36,978 bases of DNA from an uncultured Oscillospiraceae bacterium (GCA_934481385.1 CAKSPD010000013.1:1-36978), one strand, 5' to 3'. Positions 1 to 8,045 are shown, counted from the first letter of the stretch. Notes: generated from the letters alone by a model not told the origin. Numbers and translations: made by a program.

Positions 1-148
1 TCAAAATACTCCACTCCTTGTATAATATATTTATGGGTAATTTAAAGAACACCCATATGAATCAAATTTGTAAAGCATATGTCCCACATTAGTTTCACAT
101 ATTATACCACACTCATATACAAAAAGTCAAGAAATGAGCGTGATTTCA
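1..148. other. Non-coding left edge
   Basis: No gene is supported here. The stretch is AT-rich. The only structure I see is a short hairpin, with 7-base arms TATGGGT and ACCCATA around position 32-57. It does not encode the missing N-terminal part of the rmlB gene found further right, so the DNA left of the inserted element is not simply the other half of that gene. Confidence 0.5.
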
Positions 149-545
149 CACGGCAACAGCATTTACTTTTATGCTCAAATTTTTTCAATAAAGCGATGTT
201 TTAATCGATTCAGTAAAGCATCATTCTTTTGAATAATGCTGAAATTAAGCTATGAAATCAAATGTAATTTCTCCAAACTTATTGTTTTATTGTGCAAAAA
301 CACTATATTAACTCACATGAAACAGCTAAAATATACAGAGTATATACAAAAGTAAATGCTGTTGCCCTGCCACTCGTTCTCAATACTATGCGTAAAATTG
401 CCCTCAATCTTGTTTCTCAGGCTCAGTACAAGCGTATTAGTAAAAGGCGTCTGATGTTTCGGGCAGCACTTGAACCTACTCTTTTCCTTGATATACTTTT
501 TGATCCTTCTGCCGTTTCTCCTCAAAAGTAAATGCTGTTGCCGTG
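149..545 (+). mobile_element. Remnant of an ISAs1-type insertion sequence bounded by inverted repeats
   Basis: A 22-base sequence starting CACGGCAACAGCATTTAC at 149-170 reappears as its exact reverse complement at 524-545. The two copies therefore look like outward-facing element ends. A third copy, with one mismatch, lies inside at 348-369 in the same direction as the right end. Between the internal copy and the right end is a peptide resembling the C-terminus of ISAs1-family DDE transposases. At 397 bases the element cannot carry a full transposase, so it is an internally deleted, non-autonomous remnant. The right end sits directly against rmlB coding sequence (GTATACGGG at 546). I see no clear target-site duplication flanking 149 and 545. 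Assignment to ISAs1 rests on memory of the family's C-terminal sequence. Confidence 0.6.
349..531 (+). pseudogene. C-terminal fragment of an ISAs1-family transposase
   Basis: Read in this frame, the DNA gives a peptide containing NTMRKIALNLV, then a basic stretch (KRISKRRLMFRAAL) and FLDILF before a stop. ISAs1-type transposases typically end with a helix of the form LRRIALNLL, followed by a Lys/Arg-rich segment and a short YLLKVL-like tail, so this matches their last 45-50 residues. The DDE catalytic core is absent. The frame is open back to 292, but those upstream residues do not look like transposase, and the internal repeat copy at 348-369 marks the probable deletion joint. The fragment is not expected to be functional. 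Confidence 0.55.
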
Positions 546-1193
546 GTATACGGGGATTTGCCTCTTGACAGACCTGACCTTTTCTTTACAGAGGAAACTC
601 CTATTCATACATCAAGTCCGTATAGTTCATCAAAAGCAGGTGCAGACCTTCTTGTTATGGCATATTACAGAACTTATGGTCTGCCTGTAACAATTTCCAG
701 ATGCTCAAATAATTACGGCCCTTATCATTTTCCTGAAAAACTGATTCCGCTTATGATAGCAAACGCTCTGGCAGACAAACCATTGCCTGTTTATGGTGAA
801 GGACTGAATGTTCGTGACTGGCTTTATGTTGAAGACCATTGCCGTGCAATTGACCTTATAATTCATAAAGGCAGAGTCGGCGAAGTTTACAACGTAGGCG
901 GACATAATGAAATGAAAAATATTGATATAGTTAAGCTCATTTGTAAGGAACTCGGAAAACCTGAAAGCCTTATAACTCATGTAGAGGACAGAAAGGGACA
1001 TGATATGCGTTATGCAATTGACCCTTCAAAAATTTATAATGAACTTGGCTGGCTTCCTGAAACAAAATTTGCAGACGGAATAAAGAAAACAATTCAGTGG
1101 TATCTTGATAATAAAGAATGGTGGCAGACCATTATTTCAGGAGAATATCAGAATTATTATGAAAAGATGTACGGAAATCGTTCAGAGATATAG
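543..1193 (+). pseudogene. rmlB: dTDP-glucose 4,6-dehydratase, N-terminally truncated by an IS remnant
   Basis: The reading frame encodes about the last 215 residues of RmlB, which converts dTDP-glucose to dTDP-4-keto-6-deoxyglucose in dTDP-rhamnose synthesis. Family length is about 340. It starts abruptly at VYGDLPLD, exactly after the position of the conserved TDE of the family's TDEVYG motif. The glycine-rich NAD-binding loop and the catalytic Asp/Glu pair are therefore missing. The later YSSSK (catalytic Tyr/Lys), the [17 protein letters not shown] segment and the [12 protein letters not shown] segment are intact, and no internal stop is seen. That suggests recent damage. A GTG at 543 inside the IS end could in principle start translation, but there is no ribosome binding site. 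I treat it as a pseudogene. Confidence 0.85.
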
Positions 1194-1230
1194 AATGGGT
1201 GACATTTTTAAATTTTAATTTATTATTATC

Positions 1231-1259
1231 TTGACTCTGTGAATAAAAAGGTATATAAT
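1231..1259 (+). promoter_or_regulatory. Sigma-A promoter of glmS
   Basis: TTGACT (1231-1236) and TATAAT (1254-1259) are separated by 17 bases. Transcription should start near 1266, giving a leader of about 70 nt before glmS. That is too short to hold a glmS ribozyme. Confidence 0.75.
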
Positions 1260-1296
1260 AAGATATATTGATAACAGTCTGAAATAAACTATAACT

Positions 1297-1322
1297 AAAA
1301 GCTCAGTAAAATCTGAGCTTTT
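1297..1322 (+). promoter_or_regulatory. Leader hairpin immediately upstream of the glmS RBS
   Basis: Arms AAAAGCTCAG (1297-1306) and CTGAGCTTTT (1313-1322) form a perfect 10-pair stem with a 6-base loop. The stem is followed within one base by the AAAAAGGAG ribosome binding site (1324-1332). It lies downstream of the predicted promoter, so it is part of the glmS leader. With few trailing T residues it is a poor terminator. It could tune translation or protect the 5' end of the message. No alternative pairing partner is obvious. Confidence 0.5.
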
Positions 1323-1338
1323 TAAAAAGGAGAAAATT

Positions 1339-3177
1339 ATGTGCGGAATCGTAGGATTTACAGGAAATAATGAAGCAGCTCCGATACTTCTTGACGGACT
1401 TTCAAAACTTGAATACAGAGGCTATGACTCGGCAGGAATTGCTGTCAGGGACGGAATTTCAGAACCTAAAATAGTAAAGGCAAAGGGAAAACTGAAAGTT
1501 CTGAAAGAAATGACAAATGACGGCAAGGCAATTAAAGGTACTTGCGGTATAGGTCATACAAGATGGGCAACACATGGTGAACCTTCAACTCTCAATGCTC
1601 ACCCGCATTGCAGTGATGATGAAAATGTTATTGCTGTACATAACGGAATTATTGAAAATTATCAGGAACTTCGTGAAAAACTTATCAAAAACGGATATAC
1701 TTTCAAATCCCAGACAGATACTGAAGTTGCTGTAAAGCTTATTGATTATTACTATAAAAAATATCTCGGAACACCTGTTGATGCACTCAATCATGCTCTT
1801 GTCAGAATACGCGGTTCATATGCACTTGCTGTAATGTTTAAGGATTATCCTGATGAAATATATGCTGCAAGAAAAGACAGTCCTATGATAATCGGCATAA
1901 CCGGAGGAGAAAGCTATCTTTCATCAGATGTTCCCTCAATTTTAAAATATACAAGAAGTGTATATTATATAGGAAATATGGAACTTGCAAGACTTACAAA
2001 GGGCAATGTGACTTTCTATAATCTTGACGGTGATGAAATTCAGAAGGAACTTAAAACAATTGAATGGGATTCAGAAATTGCCGAAAAAAACGGATACGAA
2101 CATTTTATGCTGAAAGAAATTCATGAACAGCCAAGAGTTGTAAAGGATACAATAAATTCTGTTCTGAAAGACGGAGAAATAAACTTTGAGAACATTGGTC
2201 TTACTGATGAAGAAATGAAAAATATTCAGCAGATATATATAATTGCCTGCGGTTCAGCTTATCATGTCGGAATGGCTGCACAGTATGTTATTGAAAAGCT
2301 GACTTCTATTTCTGTTCGTGTTGAACTTGCATCTGAATTCAGATACAGAGAAATGAAACTTGTTAAGAACAGCCTTGCAATAATAATAAGTCAGTCCGGC
2401 GAAACAGCAGACAGCCTTGCCGCACTCCGTTTGTGCAAGGAAAAAGGTGTGAAAACTCTCGGCATTGTAAATGTAGTGGGTTCACCTATTGCAAGAGAGG
2501 CTGATAATGTATTTTATACGCTTGCCGGCCCTGAAATTTCTGTCGCAACAACAAAGGCATACAGCTGTCAGCTTGTTGCAACATATCTTCTTGCAATGCA
2601 GTTTGCAAAGGCAAGAAAAGAAATAACAGATGAAAGATTCAGTCAGCTTGTTGCTGAAATAAATTCAATTCCGGAAAAAATAGAAAAAGTTCTTGAGGAT
2701 AAGGAACGTTTGCAGTGGTTTGCATCAAAGGTAGTGAATATCAAGGACGCATTCTTTATCGGACGTGGTATAGATTATGCAATAGGTATGGAGGGAAGCC
2801 TTAAACTAAAAGAAGTCAGCTATATCCATTCTGAAGCATATGCGGCAGGTGAACTTAAACATGGCCCGATAAGCCTTATAGAAGACGGAACAGTGGTATT
2901 CTGTGTTGTTACACAGTCTGCTCTTTATGAAAAAACTACAAGCAATATGGTTGAAGTCAAGAGCCGTGGTGCAAAACTTTTCGGACTTACCACATATGGA
3001 AATTATGCTATGGAGGATATTGCTCATTTTACTGTTTATATCCCTAAGATAGATAATCTTTTTGCCGGAAGTCTTTCTGTTATTCCGTTACAGCTTTTAT
3101 CCTACTATGTATCAGTGGGAAAGGGTTTTGATGTTGATAAACCGAGAAATCTGGCAAAGAGCGTTACTGTTGAATAA
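1339..3177 (+). CDS. glmS: Glutamine--fructose-6-phosphate aminotransferase (isomerizing)
   Basis: GlmS makes glucosamine-6-phosphate from fructose-6-phosphate and glutamine, the first committed step toward UDP-GlcNAc for peptidoglycan. The 612-residue product has the normal family length. It begins MCGIVGFTG, so Cys2 is the N-terminal nucleophile of the glutaminase domain (about 1-220, with GHTRWATHGEP). Two SIS sugar-isomerase domains follow (about 290-430 and 460-600), including SQSGETADSL and the typical C-terminus KSVTVE. The ATG has a good AAAAAGGAG site 6 bases upstream. The gene has its own promoter (1231-1259) and terminator (3199-3228), so it is probably monocistronic. No glmS ribozyme is present, so control differs from the Bacillus model. 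Confidence 0.97.
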   Translation: MCGIVGFTGNNEAAPILLDGLSKLEYRGYDSAGIAVRDGISEPKIVKAKGKLKVLKEMTNDGKAIKGTCGIGHTRWATHGEPSTLNAHPHCSDDENVIAVHNGIIENYQELREKLIKNGYTFKSQTDTEVAVKLIDYYYKKYLGTPVDALNHALVRIRGSYALAVMFKDYPDEIYAARKDSPMIIGITGGESYLSSDVPSILKYTRSVYYIGNMELARLTKGNVTFYNLDGDEIQKELKTIEWDSEIAEKNGYEHFMLKEIHEQPRVVKDTINSVLKDGEINFENIGLTDEEMKNIQQIYIIACGSAYHVGMAAQYVIEKLTSISVRVELASEFRYREMKLVKNSLAIIISQSGETADSLAALRLCKEKGVKTLGIVNVVGSPIAREADNVFYTLAGPEISVATTKAYSCQLVATYLLAMQFAKARKEITDERFSQLVAEINSIPEKIEKVLEDKERLQWFASKVVNIKDAFFIGRGIDYAIGMEGSLKLKEVSYIHSEAYAAGELKHGPISLIEDGTVVFCVVTQSALYEKTTSNMVEVKSRGAKLFGLTTYGNYAMEDIAHFTVYIPKIDNLFAGSLSVIPLQLLSYYVSVGKGFDVDKPRNLAKSVTVE

Positions 3178-3198
3178 AAACTTCTTTATATATGCAAA

Positions 3199-3228
3199 AA
3201 ATCCCCTTTTTTTCAGAAAGGGGATTTT
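3199..3228 (+). terminator. Intrinsic terminator after glmS
   Basis: Arms AAATCCCCTTT (3199-3209) and AAAGGGGATTT (3217-3227) form an 11-pair stem with a 7-base loop and adjacent T residues, 22 bases after the glmS stop codon. Confidence 0.85.
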
Positions 3229-3551
3229 GTAATTTGTTTAACATATCAACGCTGAAAATCTGATTTTTATTATAAATACAATGCAAAAAGTTGACCATAT
3301 AATATAAAAAAATTATAGAAAGCAATAAATAATTAAAATCAGTTTTCAAAAACTTGACATATATGTCAATATGTAGTATAATAAATTGTTGAATATGGAA
3401 ATTTCATAAAATCTATATTTGTCTGATTATAATAGTTTGTATAATGTATCACAGTTATAAAATATTTGAAAACCATGTTTTACAGCTTCTGATATTTATA
3501 TATTTTGTCTGGTTTAAATAAAATTTATTGTAATAAAAAGGGTGGGGAATT
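3229..3551. other. Intergenic region between glmS and the 4,6-dehydratase gene
   Basis: AT-rich, with no supported ORF. It holds the strong promoter at 3354-3382 and then a leader of about 160 nt before the TTG start at 3552. I see no recognisable riboswitch in the leader. Confidence 0.5.
3354..3382 (+). promoter_or_regulatory. Sigma-A promoter with palindrome over the -35 box
   Basis: TTGACA (3354-3359) and TATAAT (3377-3382) have a 17-base spacer, a consensus promoter. The -35 box is the left half of a perfect 16-base palindrome, TTGACATATATGTCAA (3354-3369). A dimeric repressor bound there would block RNA polymerase. The operator role is inferred. Confidence 0.7.
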
Positions 3552-5465
3552 TTGAGAGAATTATTAAAGAAATTCAGATTTAGAAAGGCTGTTCTTGCAC
3601 TTGCAGATATATTCATTCTTGTAATTTCTGCATTGATAGCCAATTTTTTACTGGAACTTTTTAACTGTGGTGCTGTATCTTTGAAATTTTTGGTTGCAAC
3701 TATTTTAAGCAGAGTAATATGCTGTCATTTATGTCTGTCAGTTTTTAATGCTTATAATCACCTCTGGAGATATTTTAATGCAAAGGATTATATTTCATGC
3801 ATTATCGGAGTATCTGACGGAATGTTAATCGCAGGAATAATGAATCTTATTACTCAGTTCGGATTTGAACCTTTATATACGACACTTCACTGGAGTATTG
3901 CAACTATTGGTATATGCCTTTTCAGATACGCTTTTAAACAAACTTTTATTGAGCTTACAAAAGTCGGACAGCATGAAGGTATACGCAAAAGAACTATGAT
4001 AATCGGCGGAGGTCAGGCATGCAAGATGCTCCTTAAAGAACTTGAATCAGCAAATGACAGTCCGGTTGTTAAAGATGTTCCGTTTGAACCTGTCTGTATA
4101 ATTGATGACAACCGTTTTAAAATCGGTTCTAAGGTTCAGGGTATCGAAATTGTCGGAAGCAGTAACGAAATTCCGAAATTCGTTGAAAGTCTGAATATCG
4201 AACAGATTATATTTGCTATTCCTTCCGCTATTGAAGAAGAAAGAAAACGTGTTCTTGATATTTGTGCTGAAACAAAACTCCCTATAAAAATAATACCGTT
4301 TTTAAGTGAGCTTATGTTTGATGACCGGAAAAAAACACTCCTCAGTCAGATAAGAAATATCAAAACAGAGGAACTTCTCGGACGTGACCCCATAAAATTT
4401 GATAATCAGAATATCCGTTCATTTATAAATAATAAAATATGTATGGTAACAGGCGGAGGAGGTTCTATCGGTTCTGAACTTGTCCGCCAGATAGCAAAGT
4501 ATGACCCTGCACAGATAATAATTGTAGATATATATGAAAACAATGCCTATGATATTCAGCAGGAACTTACTATGCAGTATAAGGATTCGCTTAATCTTGT
4601 CACTCTTATTGCATCAGTCCGTGATTATGACCGAATGAATCAGATTTTTGAAAAATATAAGCCTGATATAGTGTTTCACGCTGCTGCTCACAAGCATGTT
4701 CCTCTTATGGAGGTATCTCCTATGGAGGCTATAAAAAATAATGTTATGGGAACTTTTAATGTTGCAACTCTTGCACAGTTCCACAATGTAAAGAAATTTG
4801 TTATGATTTCTACTGATAAGGCAGTAAATCCTACAAATGTTATGGGAGCTTCAAAAAGATGCTGTGAGATGATAGTACAATATCTTTCACAGCAACATGA
4901 GGGAATTACTGAATTTGTTACAACCAGATTCGGAAACGTTCTCGGCTCGAATGGTTCAGTTATTCCGCTGTTTAAGCGTCAGATAGAAAACGGTCTGCCT
5001 GTAACAGTTACTCACCCCGATATAATACGATATTTTATGACGATTCCTGAGGCTGTCAGTCTTGTTATGGAGGCTGCTGCAATTGCTCATGGAAGTGAAA
5101 TATTCGTTCTTGATATGGGACAGCCGGTAAAAATTGTTACACTCGCCGAAAATCTTATACGCATGTATGGAAAAGAACCATATAAAGATGTTCCGATAAA
5201 ATTTGTAGGGCTTCGTCCCGGTGAAAAAATCAAGGAGGAACTGCTTATGAATGAAGAAGGACTTCAGAAAACTGAAAACAAGCTCATTTTCATCGGAAAA
5301 CAGATAGCTATTGACGACAGTATATTTCCTTCTGAACTTTATAAGCTTTGTGATGCTGCAAAACAGAATAATGAAGAACTTGCTGTTAAGGCTCTTAAAA
5401 AAATTGTCCCTACATTTATTACTCCTGAGGAGTTCAATAAAAATGCTATTACTGCAACAGCATAA
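3552..5465 (+). CDS. Membrane-anchored nucleotide-sugar 4,6-dehydratase (FlaA1/PglF/CapD-like)
   Basis: The 637-residue protein has the WbpM/PglF/CapD layout. The N-terminal four hydrophobic helices span about residues 10-130. A first Rossmann-like domain follows (about 145-280, with MIIGGGQACKMLL), then a cytoplasmic short-chain dehydrogenase domain from about 295. Its NAD loop reads VTGGGGSIGSE. The catalytic region has STDKAVNPTNVMGASK, where Met replaces the usual Tyr of YxxxK, as is known in PglF/WbpM-type enzymes. The likely reaction is UDP-GlcNAc to UDP-4-keto-6-deoxy sugar, for capsule, teichoic or glycoprotein glycans. Start is TTG at 3552 after AAGGGTGGGG. It follows glmS, which supplies UDP-GlcNAc precursor, but has its own promoter. 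The exact substrate cannot be told. Confidence 0.9.
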   Translation: MRELLKKFRFRKAVLALADIFILVISALIANFLLELFNCGAVSLKFLVATILSRVICCHLCLSVFNAYNHLWRYFNAKDYISCIIGVSDGMLIAGIMNLITQFGFEPLYTTLHWSIATIGICLFRYAFKQTFIELTKVGQHEGIRKRTMIIGGGQACKMLLKELESANDSPVVKDVPFEPVCIIDDNRFKIGSKVQGIEIVGSSNEIPKFVESLNIEQIIFAIPSAIEEERKRVLDICAETKLPIKIIPFLSELMFDDRKKTLLSQIRNIKTEELLGRDPIKFDNQNIRSFINNKICMVTGGGGSIGSELVRQIAKYDPAQIIIVDIYENNAYDIQQELTMQYKDSLNLVTLIASVRDYDRMNQIFEKYKPDIVFHAAAHKHVPLMEVSPMEAIKNNVMGTFNVATLAQFHNVKKFVMISTDKAVNPTNVMGASKRCCEMIVQYLSQQHEGITEFVTTRFGNVLGSNGSVIPLFKRQIENGLPVTVTHPDIIRYFMTIPEAVSLVMEAAAIAHGSEIFVLDMGQPVKIVTLAENLIRMYGKEPYKDVPIKFVGLRPGEKIKEELLMNEEGLQKTENKLIFIGKQIAIDDSIFPSELYKLCDAAKQNNEELAVKALKKIVPTFITPEEFNKNAITATA

Positions 5466-5489
5466 ATTTATATAACGGAGGTAATTGTT

Positions 5490-5717
5490 TTGAATAATAT
5501 TTCTGACAATATAAAAAATATTGTGAACAAGATTAAAAATGACAAAAACTTTGAAAAGGAATTTAAAAACAATCCTGTAAAGGCTGTTGAGGGAATAATC
5601 GGTGTTGACCTTCCTGATGACAAGATTATGCAGATTGTTGATGCAATCAAGGCTAAAATTTCTGCTGATGATGTCAAGGACAAAATCGGTGATATATTCG
5701 GAAAATTTAAAAAATAA
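5490..5717 (+). CDS. Small 75-residue helical protein of unknown function
   Basis: It starts at TTG 5490 behind a strong ACGGAGGTAA site, 24 bases after the dehydratase stop, and is followed directly by a terminator. It is probably co-transcribed with the upstream gene. The product is Lys/Asp-rich, with no signal peptide or membrane segment. It reads as two amphipathic helices around a central FKNNPVKAVEGIIGVDLPDD segment. Similar small proteins with a GVDLPDD turn occur in many Firmicutes, and they resemble Nif11/NHLP-type leader regions of ribosomal peptides. There is no GG cleavage motif with a core peptide and no modification enzyme nearby, so a RiPP role is unsupported. The strong RBS and the terminator argue that it is a real gene. 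Confidence 0.75.
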   Translation: MNNISDNIKNIVNKIKNDKNFEKEFKNNPVKAVEGIIGVDLPDDKIMQIVDAIKAKISADDVKDKIGDIFGKFKK

Positions 5718-5719
5718 TA

Positions 5720-5763
5720 AAAAAGAATGAACGGATAAATCAATATCCGCTCATTCTTTTTTT
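5720..5763 (+). terminator. Intrinsic terminator after the dehydratase/small-protein operon
   Basis: AAAAAGAATGAACGGA pairs with TCCGCTCATTCTTTTT across a 10-base loop, with one A/C mismatch. The T-rich descending arm ends the operon. The A-rich ascending arm would also give a T-tract on the other strand, so it may work for the converging - strand gene as well. Confidence 0.85.
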
Positions 5764-5806
5764 AGAGGAATTTTTATGAAAAAGAGAGAGTTTGTAGAAA
5801 TCTTTT

Positions 5807-7834
5807 TTAAGTTGATTCACCCTGTTTCTGAGGTGGCTGACCGTCCGGCATTTCCGGAGGAGTCATGTTATCAGGGTTGAAGTCATCTGGAGGAGTCATA
5901 TTATCAGGGTTGAAATCATCAGGAGGTGTCATGTTTTCATCAGGTTTAAAATCTCCTCTGTTTCCGCCTTTTCCTCCGCCTCCGAATCCAAATCCATTTG
6001 ATTCGGGAACATCATTTGTTTTGAATGTTCCGGATTCTGTTTCATTTATATAAAGTGTGTATTCGCTGTTTTCTGAAAGTTCAGGAGTGCTTACTATTAT
6101 TGATACAGTTCCTGAATAATCCTTTTGTGGCTTATACTGTACTATTTCAGAATTATCAAGGCATACCTTGAAACTGCAACCTGATTCTGAACTTGCTGTC
6201 ATAGCAAGAAATTTTTGCTTTGAATCTGTATCAGGATATTCAGCCATACTGTTATTGTCAACAGTAATTAAAGTACCGCCGTCAACAGATATTCCGCTGT
6301 TTGAATCAAGTGAGCTGTTTCCTCCTCTTGAAGGGCCGTCAACAGTTACAGTTCCTCCTGATATATTTATAGTTCCGTTTGAATCAATACCGTCACCTTC
6401 GGCATTTACATATACAGTTCCGCCCGAAATATTTACTTCAAGACCGTCTACACTCTGTCCCATAGCTCCCTGCGATGAACCGTTACTTGCATTGAATCCG
6501 TCATCATCAGATACTATTGAAATATCACCGTCTGATATATTTATAACAGATGCTTCGAGTCCTTCATATGATTTAAGTATATTTATATTTCCGCCTTTTA
6601 CTGAAAGTGTGTTATCAGCGTGAACAGCCTGAGAACCGCTTGAAAGTTCAAAATTTCCGCCTGATATTGTTATATCTGAATTTGAATGAACTGAATCTGA
6701 TGAACAGTCAGCAGTTATACTGCCACCGTTTATATACATATCTGAACCGGCTTTTATTCCCTTCCGGCTTACAGAATCTTCTGTTTCAGAAGTTGTATCT
6801 GTATCTGATTTTTTGGACTGGGGAGAAAATCCGCCGAATCCGAAATCATCTGTATGCTGTTTTACATATTCAGAGGAACTTCCGTTTCCTGATACAATAT
6901 TTATATTACCGCCGTCAATAATAAATTCCTGTTCAGCCTGAAAAGCGTCCTCAAGGGCATTTATATTGAATGTTCCGTCGTATATATATATAAAGCCTTT
7001 TCCTGTTTCTTCATAATTGCTTGATTTTATTCCATCTGCCTGTGAAGTTATATTTATTTCTGCTGATGAAACTGCAACGCAGTCTTTTCCTTTAATGGCA
7101 TTTCCAACAGAATTTATATTTATAGTACCGCCTGTTATAGTAAGGTCATCTTTTGAAGTTATACCTTCATTGAAATTCGCATTTATATTTAAAGTTCCTG
7201 TACCGTTTAATGTAAGATTATCCTTGCTGAAAATTACAGCGTCTGAACTGCTTTCTGATGAATATTCTTTTCCGTCAGAAAGTGTATTTTCTGAATCGGG
7301 AGCAAGTGTTATAAATGTCTTATCGGATTTTTCTATATAAACAGGGGAGGAATCTGAACAGCTTATATCTGCATTGTCAAGGATAAGCCATACTTTTTCA
7401 TCGGAATTTACAATAATTTGTCCGTCATCAAGAGTTCCTGTTATTTTGTATGTTCCGCCCTCTGTAATCATTACATCTGAATTGTTTACGTTTCCTTTGC
7501 CTTTGAGTTCTACTGAATCATTTTTTAAGATAATTTCATTTTCAGCCGAATAAGTCGGATTAAGGTCATTTTCTGAAAATATATCCTTAATGTCGCTCTT
7601 ATATCCTGAAGATTTTACTGAAAGCTGTACGATTTCTGCTGATTGTGAAGAAGATGACGGTTGTTCATCTTCTGATGTGTCATCTGATGATGTGCTTTCA
7701 TCTGAAACAGATATTGAAGTATCTGATGCTGATGATGCTGAAAATTCGGAACTGTTTCCGCTGTCCGAACAGCCTGAGGCAAGTATCGAAAAAATCATAG
7801 CCGATGCAAAAAAGCCTTTATAATTTTTATCCAT
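5807..7834 (-). CDS. Carbohydrate-binding surface lipoprotein, Cthe_2159-like
   Basis: The 675-residue product begins with a lipoprotein signal, MDKNYKGFFASAMIFSILAS-GC, with Cys22 as lipidation site, and continues into a Ser/Asp-rich spacer (about 23-75). The body (about 90-600) is built of repeated ISGGTI/NISGG-type turns expected of a right-handed beta-helix. It resembles Cthe_2159, a polygalacturonate-binding surface protein of Clostridium thermocellum. The tail holds Gly-rich FGFGGGGKGG and tandem NMTPPDDFNPD repeats. I chose the ATG at 7834 because it directly precedes the signal peptide and has a GGTGAT site upstream. The frame is open further back, but those residues would bury the signal. 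It is transcribed alone, facing the neighbouring operons. Carbohydrate binding is inferred from the family. Confidence 0.8.
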   Translation of the reverse strand: MDKNYKGFFASAMIFSILASGCSDSGNSSEFSASSASDTSISVSDESTSSDDTSEDEQPSSSSQSAEIVQLSVKSSGYKSDIKDIFSENDLNPTYSAENEIILKNDSVELKGKGNVNNSDVMITEGGTYKITGTLDDGQIIVNSDEKVWLILDNADISCSDSSPVYIEKSDKTFITLAPDSENTLSDGKEYSSESSSDAVIFSKDNLTLNGTGTLNINANFNEGITSKDDLTITGGTININSVGNAIKGKDCVAVSSAEINITSQADGIKSSNYEETGKGFIYIYDGTFNINALEDAFQAEQEFIIDGGNINIVSGNGSSSEYVKQHTDDFGFGGFSPQSKKSDTDTTSETEDSVSRKGIKAGSDMYINGGSITADCSSDSVHSNSDITISGGNFELSSGSQAVHADNTLSVKGGNINILKSYEGLEASVINISDGDISIVSDDDGFNASNGSSQGAMGQSVDGLEVNISGGTVYVNAEGDGIDSNGTINISGGTVTVDGPSRGGNSSLDSNSGISVDGGTLITVDNNSMAEYPDTDSKQKFLAMTASSESGCSFKVCLDNSEIVQYKPQKDYSGTVSIIVSTPELSENSEYTLYINETESGTFKTNDVPESNGFGFGGGGKGGNRGDFKPDENMTPPDDFNPDNMTPPDDFNPDNMTPPEMPDGQPPQKQGEST
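5860..5945 (-). repeat. Short tandem repeat encoding NMTPPDDFNPD units
   Basis: A 33-base unit coding for NMTPPDDFNPD is repeated about 2.5 times near the 3' end of the lipoprotein gene, giving a Pro/Asp-rich tail. The DNA copies are almost identical (GGAGGAGTCATATTATCAGG against GGAGGAGTCATGTTATCAGG), so the array could vary in length between strains. Confidence 0.75.
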
Positions 7835-7981
7835 AAATATCACCAATTCTTTATTATTTCCCCTTTCGGTTTCCCTTAATCTGATTATATAATAAAGCAC
7901 TATTATGAAAATCCTGTGACAGATAAATATAAATACGCAAAAATCTGGAAGAATATTTTTTGGTTTTTACATGAATTTTAC

Positions 7982-8010
7982 TTGTAAAAACAAAGATTTT
8001 CTGCTATAAT
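7982..8010 (+). promoter_or_regulatory. Promoter of the corA leader
   Basis: TTGTAA (7982-7987), a 17-base spacer and TATAAT (8005-8010), preceded by TGC giving an extended -10. The start point near 8017 leaves a leader of about 135 nt before corA that carries a short ORF and a hairpin. Confidence 0.7.
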
Positions 8011-8045
8011 TAATGTATATTGATTTTTTAGGAGGTGTGGTTTCT

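Noticed and set aside
292..531. 79-codon ORF as an intact gene
   Set aside because: Only its last part resembles a transposase C-terminus. The first 20 codons are non-homologous AT-rich sequence and there is no RBS.
1260..1338. glmS ribozyme upstream of glmS
   Set aside because: The leader from the predicted start is only about 70 nt, and none of the conserved ribozyme core sequence is present.
6168..7823. Several open frames on the + strand opposite the surface lipoprotein
   Set aside because: They arise from the repetitive Ser/Gly/Ile-rich coding of the - strand gene. No RBS and no recognisable protein.
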